Assembly (NCBI GenBank): GCA_020073385.1
Contig: JAIQFH010000013.1
Location: 1-64,000 of the forward strand
DNA length: 64,000 bases
Reading direction: 5' to 3'
DNA from: Terriglobia bacterium
GTDB lineage: Bacteria; Acidobacteriota; Terriglobia; Terriglobales; Acidobacteriaceae
The notes beneath the pieces were generated by a model. The model searched no databases and was not told where the DNA came from. It was given only the letters and a program-made list of their open reading frames with translations. Below, piece after piece: positions 1 through 9,413 of this stretch (position 1 is the first letter of the stretch; the number at the start of each line of letters is the position of its first letter). The translations under genes and the position numbers were made by a program.

Positions 1-1
1 G

Positions 2-1057
2 TGGATGGCTGCAGGTCTCCTCTGGATTCTGGATGCATCGATCAACATCAGCATGGAGCCGTTTCGTGCTTTCGTCGCCGATTTGCTCCCGGAATCGCAA
101 CGGACCCGCGGCTTCGCCATGCAGAGCCTGTTTATTGGACTCGGAGCTGTCATCGCCTCGGCCCTGCCATGGATGCTGACCAACTGGTTCCATCTGGGCA
201 AAGGCACAGCCGGACACGCTATTCCCTTAACAGTACGCCTCTCATTTTTCACGGGAGCCGCCGTTTTTTTTGGCGCGGTTCTCTGGACCATCACCACAAC
301 TAAGGAATTTCCCCCGGATGACCTCGAAGCTTTTCAGCGCATGAAACGGGAGAAGCGCGGCTTAGTTGCAAACGCTCAAGAGATCCTCGATTCCATTGCC
401 AAGATGCCAAAGACTATGCAGCAGCTGGCGCCGGTGCAAATCCTTACCTGGCTAGGACTCTTTTGCATGTGGTTGTATTTTCCGGTGGCCGTCGCGCGGA
501 ACGTCTACGCTGCGCCTGACACGGCCTCGCCTCTTTATTCGGCCGGCGTCGAGTGGGGTGGCATCTGCTTCGGCTTTTACTCGGCGGTCTGCTTTGCTTT
601 CTCCTTCTTCCTTCCCCCGATCGCTAGCCTGCTCGGGCGCAAACACACTCATAGCCTCAGCCTCGTCGCAGGCGGCCTGGGATTGATCTCCGTTGCCTTC
701 ATCCACAATAAATATGTTCTGCTACTGACTATGGTGGGTGTCGGCATCGCATGGGCCAGCACTCTTGCCATGCCGTACTCGGTACTCGCGGGATCGCTGC
801 CCAAGGAGAAAACCGGCGTCTATATGGGCATCTTCAACTTCTTCATTGTCACGCCCGAAATTGTCGCTTCCCTGTTCTTCGGTTGGGTGATGAACCATTT
901 GCTGGGCAACAATCGGCTGACCGCTGTTGTTGCCGGAGGATGCTTCATGCTCGTTGCCGCCGTTCTCATGCAGAGGGTTTTTGACCCAGGGGAGCAGGAG
1001 CAGCGCATACAAGAAAAGCAGGATTCCAAGCAACTCGCAACCCCGCTTGCAAGATGA
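2..1057 (+). CDS. MFS transporter, sugar (GPH/SLC45-like) type, 5' truncated by window edge
   Basis: Multi-TM ORF open to the window start; motifs MEPFRAFVADLLPESQRTRGFAMQS and PYSVLAGSLPKEKTGVYMGIFNFFIVTPEI typical of the sucrose/maltose-type MFS family. Confidence 0.85.
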   Translation, partial: WMAAGLLWILDASINISMEPFRAFVADLLPESQRTRGFAMQSLFIGLGAVIASALPWMLTNWFHLGKGTAGHAIPLTVRLSFFTGAAVFFGAVLWTITTTKEFPPDDLEAFQRMKREKRGLVANAQEILDSIAKMPKTMQQLAPVQILTWLGLFCMWLYFPVAVARNVYAAPDTASPLYSAGVEWGGICFGFYSAVCFAFSFFLPPIASLLGRKHTHSLSLVAGGLGLISVAFIHNKYVLLLTMVGVGIAWASTLAMPYSVLAGSLPKEKTGVYMGIFNFFIVTPEIVASLFFGWVMNHLLGNNRLTAVVAGGCFMLVAAVLMQRVFDPGEQEQRIQEKQDSKQLATPLAR

Positions 1058-1310
1058 GCTTGCCCCGTTGCACGGCATCCGACAGCATCCTGTGACTGCA
1101 ATCACAGCGCCGTATTTCGCTGGCGCGACATACTCCCCAACTGTGGCACTTCCGTCAGGGGAACGGCCACGTTTGCCAATAGAGGACTCTCACCGCGCTT
1201 GCCGCAGTAAAGAGCTCTTCTGCATCATTACGGGAGTATTTGTGCGCACACAAGTTCGTGAGTCCTGCATTTCAGCCGTTGTTCCAACACGCTGGCCGAC
1301 CCTGACAACC

Positions 1311-3779
1311 GTGGCGTTCAAACTCACTCTGATCACTGTGGCTAGTGCATTCATTGCTTTCTGCGCTGCTGGAAGCCTTAAGGCTAATCGCTCTCTGGCC
1401 GGTGACAATCCGAGAGCGAACCTCGCGATCATCACGGTCGACTATCCATCCAACCACACGCTGTTCCCGCCCGACTTTGCACCCCCCACCTTTCAATGGC
1501 GCGATACGGATTCCTCCGCCACAGTGTGGCGAATTGACGTCCAGTTTGCGGGCCATCTCTCTGACATTCAGATCAAATCCAAGGGCGAGAGGATGCAGAT
1601 CGGCAGAATCGACGAACGGTGCGCGAAAGCCGGTGCTGTCCCACCAACGCTAACGCCGGAACAAGCCGCCGGCCACACCTGGAAACCCGATACTGCGACT
1701 TGGGAAGCGATACTCCGCCACTCCCTGAAGAAGGCGGCAACTGTCACTATTACCGGCTATTCCGATGAGGGCATGACGCAAGAGCTGTCCCGAGGGGAAG
1801 TCATGATTCAGACCTCCAGGGACCCGGTTGGAGCCCCGATTTTCTTCCGCGACGTGCCCCTGATCTCGGTTCCTACAGGCGAAAAGGGACTGATTATGCC
1901 CATCCCGACCGAGGCTGTTCCATTCATCGGATGGCGCTTGCGCTATGTCGGGGAATCCGAAAGTCGCTTGATGATGCAGGGATTGCCTACTTGCATTAAC
2001 TGCCATTCTTTTTCCCGTGACGGAGCGACCATGGGCCTGGATGTTGACGGCCCTGGTAACGACAAGGGACTGTACGGCATTGTGCCCCTCAAAAGGGAGA
2101 CCTCGATCCGCAACGAGGATGTGATTCGCTGGAGTTCCTTTGCCGAGGAGCGCGCCAGCAAACGCTTCGGCTTCATGTCGCAGATCTCCCCTGACGGTCA
2201 GTACGTGATTACTTCCATAGAGAATCCCGGTTCGCACATCAAGGATTTTGACAGCCGCTTCTACAACGGCTTCTATCGCGACTATGGCTTCGGGCAGGTG
2301 TTCTATCCGACCAAAGGGATTCTCGCGTGGTATAGCAAGGCGAGCGGCGAGCTGAAACCGCTAGCGGGAGCCGACGACCCGGCCTACGTACAGGCTGCCG
2401 CGTTCTGGAGCCCAGATGGCAAGTATCTGGTGTTCTCCAAGGCTGCCGCCAGGGAACCGTATCACGAAGGGCAGGGCGTAGCGGAGTTTGCGAACTCTTC
2501 GGACGAAACGCAGATCCAATACGACCTCTATCGCATTCCGTTTAACGAAGGTCGGGGTGGAACGCCGGAACGAATCGAGGGCGCATCGCAAAACGGAATG
2601 AGCAACAACTTTCCAAAGGTCTCTCCGGACGGCCGCTGGATTGTTTTCGTTCAGAATCGCAATGGTTTGCTCATGCGCCCAGACAGCCAGCTTTACATCG
2701 TTCCTTTGCAAGGCGGCACGGCCAGGCGTCTGAATTGCAATTTGTCCCGCATGAATTCCTGGCACACGTTTTCTCCCAATGGCCGCTGGCTCGCTTTTTC
2801 CTCGAAAGGCCGCTCCCTTTACACGCAGCTTTTCCTGACACACATTGACGAGAATGGCCAGGATTCCCCGGCCATTTTGGTGGAGAATGCGACCGCCGCC
2901 AATCGGGGAGTGAACATCCCCGAGTTCATCAATATTCCTCGGGATGGGCTGGCCAAGATGGACGCCCCTGCAACCGAGTTCTATCGGCTCACAGATGCTG
3001 CCGGAGAATTATCTCGCAAGGGCGACTACGCCGGGGCCGCGCTCGAATGGAGCAAAGCCATTGAACTCGATCCAGGCGATGGCAAGGCTCGCTACCATCT
3101 TGCCTACGCTCTCGACAAGCGAGGCCAACTGCAAGAAGCGATCCAGCAATACCGCAAGTCCATTGAATTGGATGGCTCGAATGCCTCTGCCTTTGCGAGC
3201 CTCTCGATTGCACTCGCTCGGACCGGTAATGCAGAGGAATCCATAAATTCAGCAAAGCAGGCGCTCGCGCTTAATCCAAGAGATGTCTTAACCGAGGGCA
3301 ATCTGGCGGCGAGCTTACTGGAGATCGGAAAGACCGACGAAGCCATCGAGCATATCCAGAAGGCTTTGGAGCTTGATCCGGATTTTGCTGATGCCCACAA
3401 CATGCTCGGCATCATTCTCGCCCGCGTCGGCAAGCTTGATGACGGTATCGCGCACCTGCAGCGAGCCGTTTCGCTTGTGCCCGATTCTCCCGAGTACCAC
3501 TTCAATTTCTGTCGTTTGCTCGCCGCAGGACATCGTTTCCCCGAAGCCATTCGGGAATGCGAGAAGGCGGTGCAGCTTTGGAGCGGGAACGAACCCCAAA
3601 GTCTGATGATGCTTGCAGCCATGTACTCGGAGGTCGGCCGCTTTCCCGACGCAGCCCAGACCGCGCGGCGGGCTTTTGCCCTTGCTTCAGGCCAAAACGA
3701 TGTTTCTCTTTCAGAAACCCTCCGCGCTAGAATCGCGTACTATGAGTCGCAAATGAGTGCCGTTCCAGCTCAACCCTGA
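1311..3779 (+). CDS. Exported protein with one CXXCH haem motif, TolB/PD40-like beta-propeller repeats and C-terminal TPRs
   Basis: ORF 927..3779; GTG at 1311 followed by a signal-peptide-like stretch (VAFKLTLITVASAFIAFCAAG); CINCH; SPDG..IVF repeats; TPR repeats (GDGKARYHLAYALDKRGQLQEAIQQYRKSIELDG). Confidence 0.75.
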   Translation: MAFKLTLITVASAFIAFCAAGSLKANRSLAGDNPRANLAIITVDYPSNHTLFPPDFAPPTFQWRDTDSSATVWRIDVQFAGHLSDIQIKSKGERMQIGRIDERCAKAGAVPPTLTPEQAAGHTWKPDTATWEAILRHSLKKAATVTITGYSDEGMTQELSRGEVMIQTSRDPVGAPIFFRDVPLISVPTGEKGLIMPIPTEAVPFIGWRLRYVGESESRLMMQGLPTCINCHSFSRDGATMGLDVDGPGNDKGLYGIVPLKRETSIRNEDVIRWSSFAEERASKRFGFMSQISPDGQYVITSIENPGSHIKDFDSRFYNGFYRDYGFGQVFYPTKGILAWYSKASGELKPLAGADDPAYVQAAAFWSPDGKYLVFSKAAAREPYHEGQGVAEFANSSDETQIQYDLYRIPFNEGRGGTPERIEGASQNGMSNNFPKVSPDGRWIVFVQNRNGLLMRPDSQLYIVPLQGGTARRLNCNLSRMNSWHTFSPNGRWLAFSSKGRSLYTQLFLTHIDENGQDSPAILVENATAANRGVNIPEFINIPRDGLAKMDAPATEFYRLTDAAGELSRKGDYAGAALEWSKAIELDPGDGKARYHLAYALDKRGQLQEAIQQYRKSIELDGSNASAFASLSIALARTGNAEESINSAKQALALNPRDVLTEGNLAASLLEIGKTDEAIEHIQKALELDPDFADAHNMLGIILARVGKLDDGIAHLQRAVSLVPDSPEYHFNFCRLLAAGHRFPEAIRECEKAVQLWSGNEPQSLMMLAAMYSEVGRFPDAAQTARRAFALASGQNDVSLSETLRARIAYYESQMSAVPAQP

Positions 3780-3872
3780 TCCCCGGCTCTCTAGGTTCGA
3801 TGGGAAGACCTGCAGGTCTAGGGCAAACTGCGACTTGCCCTGTGGTACCGATACGCGCTGCAGTGTTTTCAA

Positions 3873-4943
3873 GTGGATCGAGATTTCAAACGGCTGCGTT
3901 TCATCGTGATACGGCCCTTACTGGTTGTGTTTCTTATTCCCGCTGTCGCCCCCGCCCAAGCGGTCAACACCGCCGCGAACGCTTGCGCTTCCTGCCATTC
4001 ACAGGGTAAGACTCAGCCTCATACGTCGATGGGACAGGCCCTTGAGACGGTCGCGGACTGCAAGGTACTGGTCGATCACCCTCTGCTTGCTGTGACGGTC
4101 GGAAGATATTCGTACCGAATCGAACGCAAGGGCAATCAGAGCGAGTACTCGGTTACCGATGGTACGCAGACCATCACTGCGCCAGTTCGCTGGGCGATGG
4201 GGGCCAGCTCTTCCATCGGGCAGACGTACATTCTGGAAAAAGATGGCCAACTCTATGAGAGCCGCGTCAGCTATTACCGCGAATTGAATGCACTGGGGCC
4301 CACTTTGGGTTCGGCAAATTCGGTTCCAGCCAGCCTGAATGAGGCGTTAGGCCGATTGATGACTCTCGAGGACAAGCTCACCTGCTTTGGCTGTCATTCC
4401 ACAGAGGCGGTATCACACGGCCAGTTCACACCGGAAAAGCTGAGGCCGGGAGTGCAATGCAGTCACTGTCATGAAGGCAGCGAGTCACATTTGTTAGCTA
4501 CGATTCAGTTTGGCGAGGGTGTGACGTCGGCGATCCCAAAGTCGATGGCCGGCGGACTTGCAGCGGAGAAAATCTCAGATTTTTGCGGGCAGTGTCATCG
4601 GACGTGGGCGGAAATTGTTCTGCAGCCGAATCTCGGGATTGGCAATGTGCGTTTCCAGCCCTATCGCTTGGCCGGCAGCAAGTGCTACGACGCGGATGAT
4701 CCGAGAATCAGCTGCCTCGCTTGTCACGACCCTCACCGTGAACTGGTCGCCGAGACCTCGACCTACGACGGCAAATGTCAGGCCTGCCATGGAGGAGGGA
4801 AGCCAGGCGCAAAACCCTGCCGCGTAGCTAAGTCGAACTGCGCTTCCTGTCACATGCCCAAGACCGAACTACCAGGGGCACACCATAGGTTCTCAGATCA
4901 TCGAATTCGAATCGTGAAACCGAACCAAGGCTATCCGGAATAG
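3873..4943 (+). CDS. Multihaem cytochrome c (7 CXXCH motifs)
   Basis: Signal peptide; CASCH, CFGCH, CSHCH, CGQCH, CLACH, CQACH, CASCH; GTG start at 3873. Confidence 0.85.
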   Translation: MDRDFKRLRFIVIRPLLVVFLIPAVAPAQAVNTAANACASCHSQGKTQPHTSMGQALETVADCKVLVDHPLLAVTVGRYSYRIERKGNQSEYSVTDGTQTITAPVRWAMGASSSIGQTYILEKDGQLYESRVSYYRELNALGPTLGSANSVPASLNEALGRLMTLEDKLTCFGCHSTEAVSHGQFTPEKLRPGVQCSHCHEGSESHLLATIQFGEGVTSAIPKSMAGGLAAEKISDFCGQCHRTWAEIVLQPNLGIGNVRFQPYRLAGSKCYDADDPRISCLACHDPHRELVAETSTYDGKCQACHGGGKPGAKPCRVAKSNCASCHMPKTELPGAHHRFSDHRIRIVKPNQGYPE

Positions 4944-4967
4944 GCTTCACCGATTTTACTTGTCCTG

Positions 4968-6116
4968 TTGCGCTCCTTGGGGACTGACCTATACTCATGC
5001 GGTATCTTCATGGTCGCTCCATACCGAGCCCGCAATGATCGCTGTATACTCCTGCAGCAGAGAGCCACTGCTCTCAATCAGAGCGCTCGAGTGACGGGGC
5101 GCGCCCTCTGCTGCGCAATTAACTTCCTTGTGATTCTTGCTTGCACCGCCGCCACCCAAGGCGGAGACAATCAACAAGATCCCGCCGCCCAGGAAATCAA
5201 GGCGGGAACGAGCCTGCTGCAGCAAGGCAACTATCCCGAGGCCAAAGTCCATTTCGAACGGGCCAAGACATTACAGGGCAAGCCCACGGCAGAGACGAAC
5301 GCGGGCATAGGGTTGGCCGAGTTGCAGATGGGACATCTTGAAGCCGCGCGCCAGATGTTCACGCTGGAGCTGCAATTTGTCACCAATGATCACGCACGGG
5401 CCCAGGCGCATTACATGATCGGATCGGCGTGGCTTCGCGAAACCGCAAACGGCGCTGCCGATAAAGAGAAGTTGCAGGCAGCGGAGGAATCATTCCGTGA
5501 GGCGGTGAAGTTCGATCCGCTGTACGACCTCGCATACTTCAACCTGGCCTATGCTCTACTGGGTCAGGACAGACAAAAGGAAAGTGACGCCGCCTTTCGG
5601 GATTTCATCAATGCTGCTGCAGCGAACCCCGAGTCGGCAAGAGATCTCCCGGTCACGCCGAAGTCTCACGTCCCGCAATTCACGGTTACCGACAGTACGG
5701 GCCACGCTGTGAGCTCAGACTCCCTGCGCGGACGCTTCGTGTTACTCGATTTCTGGGCGACCTGGTGCCCTCCCTGCATTCGGGCTCTCCCCGCAGTGCG
5801 GCAGCTCTCGAAGTTCTTTCCCGAAGACCAGTTCCTGCTCATCAGCATCAATGAGGACGCAAATCAAGACGAGTGGCAGAGATTTAGCCGTACTCATGAA
5901 ATGAATTGGACCCAAGTCTGGGACCAGAATTCGAATCTGTACGATGCCTTCAGGCTCGCGCCGTCCGGCTCGAAACTGAGCCTGCCGCGCTACATCCTGC
6001 TCGATCAGCATGGGTTCGTACGGCGCGTTTATAGCGGCACCGACCAACTCGGGTTGCTGATGGGCCAGGTGGTCAGGACAGTCCGAAGTGAATTCGACGA
6101 CCGAGCCAGGCACTAA
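4968..6116 (+). CDS. TPR-containing TlpA-like thioredoxin-fold (lipo)protein
   Basis: DFWATWCPPCIRALPAVRQL (WCPPC active site), N-terminal TPR region, lipobox-like LVILAC; start uncertain (GTG 5091 or ATG 5010 also possible). Confidence 0.8.
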   Translation: MRSLGTDLYSCGIFMVAPYRARNDRCILLQQRATALNQSARVTGRALCCAINFLVILACTAATQGGDNQQDPAAQEIKAGTSLLQQGNYPEAKVHFERAKTLQGKPTAETNAGIGLAELQMGHLEAARQMFTLELQFVTNDHARAQAHYMIGSAWLRETANGAADKEKLQAAEESFREAVKFDPLYDLAYFNLAYALLGQDRQKESDAAFRDFINAAAANPESARDLPVTPKSHVPQFTVTDSTGHAVSSDSLRGRFVLLDFWATWCPPCIRALPAVRQLSKFFPEDQFLLISINEDANQDEWQRFSRTHEMNWTQVWDQNSNLYDAFRLAPSGSKLSLPRYILLDQHGFVRRVYSGTDQLGLLMGQVVRTVRSEFDDRARH

Positions 6117-6209
6117 ATGAACCCTGTGGCTCGCCAAAATCCTACCCACCCGCGAAATCAACAGGTTGGCAGTGCGTCCACAAGCTCCTATCTGCTATCA
6201 ACATGGCGC

Positions 6210-6600
6210 ATGTTCCGCCTCTGGCTGGGTCTGGTCTTGCGCTGTATTCATTCCCGTGGAAGGCTCTTGATGGAGAACTTGGCACTGCGGCAGCAGTTGA
6301 GTGCGCTAAAGCGCTGGCATCCTCGTCCGAAGCTCATGCCGGCGGGCAGACTCTTCTGGCTGTTAGCTCGCCGCCGTTGGTCCGGCTGGAAGGGAGCACT
6401 CATCTTGGTCAGTCCAGAGACAGTGGTTCGGTGGCATCGGGCTGGCTTTCGGGGTACTGGAGCATGTTCTCGAAGAGGGCGAAGGATTCCTTGGTGTCCA
6501 TTTGGTGTCCGGTCTGTCGGGTTCCAGGAAGAATTGCGGGAATTTTAGAGACTATTGAGAATCCGGCTATCCCCCTGCACGCCAGGGGTTTGCAGGGTAA
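6210..6600 (+). pseudogene. Degenerate IS transposase/integrase remnant (N-terminal part, frameshifted)
   Basis: MENLALRQQLSALKRWHPRPKLMPAGRLFWLLARRRWSGWKGALILVSPETVVRWHRAGFR resembles the N-terminus of rve-type integrases; continues as SGYWSMFSKRAK in the +2 frame after about 6440 and then stops. Confidence 0.7.
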
Positions 6601-6775
6601 GTCTTGACACATCTATAATTTGCAAAAGGCAGCCCGCAAGAATTCGGCTTATAGGTCCGGCTGCCAACATAGCTTTACTTTCAATCACTTCCAAAGCCCG
6701 CAAAGCTCGTTGTGACGCGGGTGTGACACACTCTCGGAATTCCGACAACTGATCCTATTTCCAAGCCGTGTGGGC

Positions 6776-7231
6776 TTACTCGGTTATGGCATCACCGACA
6801 CGGATTATTCCGCCATTCACAATATCGGCCCGCAGTCCGCCGCGATGAACCAACGCCTTCAATATGCCGGCAGACGTGAGTCTTTGCAGATGCAAGCACG
6901 GCTCGCAGAATCTGACGCCGCGTAGACGCACTTCTCCAACCTGGAACGTACGCCCCACCAAATGATTGAGGCACACACCTCGGATTACCAGATTGCGTCG
7001 AGCGTCTCCAGCAGCGAGCACAATCTGCTGTTCCCGCAGAGCCTCGATGGCCTCAATTTCAATTAACGTAATTTCGTGACCAGGTCCAGGCTTGGAAAAC
7101 GTGCCCGCCCCAATCGAGTATCGGTCGCCCTCAAGGCCGGTTCCGGCGATGGCCTTCACCTCCTCGAGTTGTCGCATCGGCTGCTCCTTCGCGGAAGCAA
7201 TGTGGATCGAAACCAGCTCGCCCTTGAACAT
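6776..7231 (-). CDS. MOSC domain-containing protein
   Basis: MFKGELVSIHIASAKEQPMRQLEEVKAIAGTGLEGDRYS...CEPCLHLQRLT; MOSC signature. Confidence 0.85.
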   Translation of the reverse strand: MFKGELVSIHIASAKEQPMRQLEEVKAIAGTGLEGDRYSIGAGTFSKPGPGHEITLIEIEAIEALREQQIVLAAGDARRNLVIRGVCLNHLVGRTFQVGEVRLRGVRFCEPCLHLQRLTSAGILKALVHRGGLRADIVNGGIIRVGDAITE

Positions 7232-7241
7232 TTGCTCTCCT

Positions 7242-7751
7242 TCAAAGTTTGATCCGCATTTCGTTGCCGGTCTGGAAGCCCAAAGACTCATACAGCCTGC
7301 GGCCTTCCTGGCTCGCGTGCAGAATCACGATGTCGATTTCATTGGCTTTGCACCAATGGAGGGCGGCTTCGACCAGGCACCGGGCCAACCCTCTGCGGCG
7401 AAATCCCGGCTCCGTGTAAACGTTGAGAATATTTCCGCGGCGTGAGCCGGAGCCCACCATATGTGCCGGCCAGTCCATTAGCCAAAGACCGGCACCCGCC
7501 ACGACAAAGCCACCGGCGGTGACAGCCAGCCACTCCAGATAGTCGCCCGATGCGATCTTCTCTTTGACCCATGGCAGAAACTCCTCCATCATGGACTCGA
7601 GAGTTACTTCATCGTGATACCCGATATCGCGAAACATCGAACGGCGATGTCTCGCAATCGTCTCCGCGTCTTCCAACGTGGCACGCCGAAATGCTACGCC
7701 TTCGATTGCGTTTGTCTCCACGTCTCCTATTTGTGCAAGTAGGGCAGTCAT
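7242..7751 (-). CDS. GNAT family N-acetyltransferase
   Basis: NVYTEPGFRRRGLARCLVEAALHWCKANEIDIVILHASQEGRRLYESLGF acetyl-CoA-binding motif. Confidence 0.9.
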   Translation of the reverse strand: MTALLAQIGDVETNAIEGVAFRRATLEDAETIARHRRSMFRDIGYHDEVTLESMMEEFLPWVKEKIASGDYLEWLAVTAGGFVVAGAGLWLMDWPAHMVGSGSRRGNILNVYTEPGFRRRGLARCLVEAALHWCKANEIDIVILHASQEGRRLYESLGFQTGNEMRIKL

Positions 7752-7774
7752 CTCGATTCACCTTTCCTTTGTGC

Positions 7775-8557
7775 CTACGCTTCTGTTTCGAGTGCAGGCG
7801 TTTTAGGGACGTTTGAAGTTTCTTGCCGCCGAGCGGACCCGAGTGGCAGGATCATAGGCACTTGGCGACGGTACTCGGCGTATTCCGCATGGGCTCTGAC
7901 CAGGTCCCGCTCCTCGAATTGAATCGCGATGAGAATGTACGCGGTGGTAGCAACAGCGAAGACTAGATGCGCAGCCGTCATCGCGGGCGCAGACCAGAAC
8001 ACCAGCAGCCATCCTAGATACAGCGGGTGCCGCACGTAGCGGTAGAGCCCAGGCGTGCGGAACACAAGGGATGTGTAGGCGCGCCCGCGCAGATGCAGCC
8101 ACACCTGGCGCATGCCGAAGAGATCAAAATGGTTGATGAGAAATGTCGCGACGAGCACGGTCAGCCAGCCAATCGCATACAGACCATACAGAGTGAAGCG
8201 TCCTATGGCACTCTCCACTCTCCAGACCACGCCACCCATGGGTTGCCATTTCCAGAACAGAAGGAGCAACGCGACACTGGAGAGCAACACATAGGTACTG
8301 CGCTCAACGGGCGCAGGTACGATTCTGGTCCAGGCGCGCTTGAACCATTGCCGTGCCATCACACTGTGCTGAACAGCAAATAGACCCAGCAATGCACTGT
8401 TGATGGCCAATGCCTTGATGAAAGGCACCTGCGCTCCGGAGTCAATCGACTTCGGCACGCCAAAATTTCCCAGAAAGCCCACCGCATACAGAAAACTCAC
8501 GAGAAACATCAGATAGCAAGCAAGGCCGTACAAGAATGCCGTTATTCGGCTTAACAT
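7775..8557 (-). CDS. Methanethiol S-methyltransferase-like (MddA/NnrU/isoprenylcysteine methyltransferase superfamily) membrane protein
   Basis: Multi-TM; VQHSVMARQWFKRAWTRIVPAPVERSTYVLLSSVALLLLFWKWQPMGG; FRTPGLYRYVRHPLYLGWLLVFW; EERDLVRAH.EYAEYRRQVPMILP. Confidence 0.7.
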   Translation of the reverse strand: MLSRITAFLYGLACYLMFLVSFLYAVGFLGNFGVPKSIDSGAQVPFIKALAINSALLGLFAVQHSVMARQWFKRAWTRIVPAPVERSTYVLLSSVALLLLFWKWQPMGGVVWRVESAIGRFTLYGLYAIGWLTVLVATFLINHFDLFGMRQVWLHLRGRAYTSLVFRTPGLYRYVRHPLYLGWLLVFWSAPAMTAAHLVFAVATTAYILIAIQFEERDLVRAHAEYAEYRRQVPMILPLGSARRQETSNVPKTPALETEA

Positions 8558-8671
8558 AACTTCCTCCCTCAAAAGTTGTAGTTTCGGTTGTCGCCATTGC
8601 GTGCCTGAGCGAGCGCAATGGCGACCGATACTCGATAAACAAAACACTTCCTCTCAGCCAGCAATCTGGAC

Positions 8672-9286
8672 TCAGGGGTTTTGTCCAGAGAATGACTGGC
8701 ACGAAACGTTGGGGTGCCAGTTCACAAACGTGCCGCTGGGATTTTCTTTCCAAGCCCAAACATGCAGGGTGTAGAAGGCGGGGAGCCCAAATCGATTGGG
8801 AGCATCGAACAGGTGAAAAAGCTGTCCCATCAGTTCGGGTGGAAACGAATGCGCCGAATTCCATGTGTCGGCGAGAACCAGATAGTCGGCGCCAATCAAC
8901 CGCAGACTTCCGTTTGGCAGCGGCTCATAGATCACAATCTGGGGACGAGTAGCATCGATGATTCCGCTGTTGAGTAGATCACTGTTTATGAAGTGAAGGC
9001 CCATTGCCCCTTCAGTGTCCCCACTCACGCAACCGAATTGGAGGGTATAGCCCGCAGCCTCAGCTACCGACACATCCTTAAAGCGCTCAGTCGCATTCCG
9101 GACAATCGTGAGCAATGCACTCGCTGTGCTCCGATGGTCCGCCGTGATGTCGTGCGTTTGCGTTGTGATGGCATACGAGTGGCCAGCCTGCGCGAGGGCT
9201 CGAGACGGACAAACGCCTACGAGACAGAGAGTAGTCAATAGAGCTATGGCCATTGTCACGGCTCCTGTCCATATTGTTTTCAACAT
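8672..9286 (-). CDS. Conserved secreted protein of unknown function
   Basis: Signal peptide; FGCVSGDTEGAMGLHFINSDLL...QIVIYEPLPNGSLRLIGADYLVLADTW; not assigned to a characterised family. Confidence 0.65.
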   Translation of the reverse strand: MLKTIWTGAVTMAIALLTTLCLVGVCPSRALAQAGHSYAITTQTHDITADHRSTASALLTIVRNATERFKDVSVAEAAGYTLQFGCVSGDTEGAMGLHFINSDLLNSGIIDATRPQIVIYEPLPNGSLRLIGADYLVLADTWNSAHSFPPELMGQLFHLFDAPNRFGLPAFYTLHVWAWKENPSGTFVNWHPNVSCQSFSGQNP

Positions 9287-9413
9287 ACTGTTTTTCCTTT
9301 TCTGGTTCTTATCTTGTCGTTCAAGTTTGGAAGAGCCGAGACCATTAGGCGGCATCGGTCTCCCGAATGTCCTTCCAGCCAGGTGACTTTTTTGTTACGT
9401 TTTTCTGATCCGT

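Noticed and set aside
927-1310. N-terminal extension of ORF 927..3779
   Set aside because: Overlaps the MFS gene 3' end and intergenic DNA; a GTG at 1311 gives a proper signal peptide, so the upstream part is taken as noncoding.
3811-3824. 14-bp palindrome AGACCTGCAGGTCT
   Set aside because: Short perfect palindrome with no repeats nearby and no adjacent gene start; insufficient to call an operator.
6600-6620. Sigma-70-like promoter TTGACA...TATAAT at 6604-6618
   Set aside because: The two hexamers are only about 3-4 bp apart, far from the usual about 17-bp spacing, so not a credible promoter.
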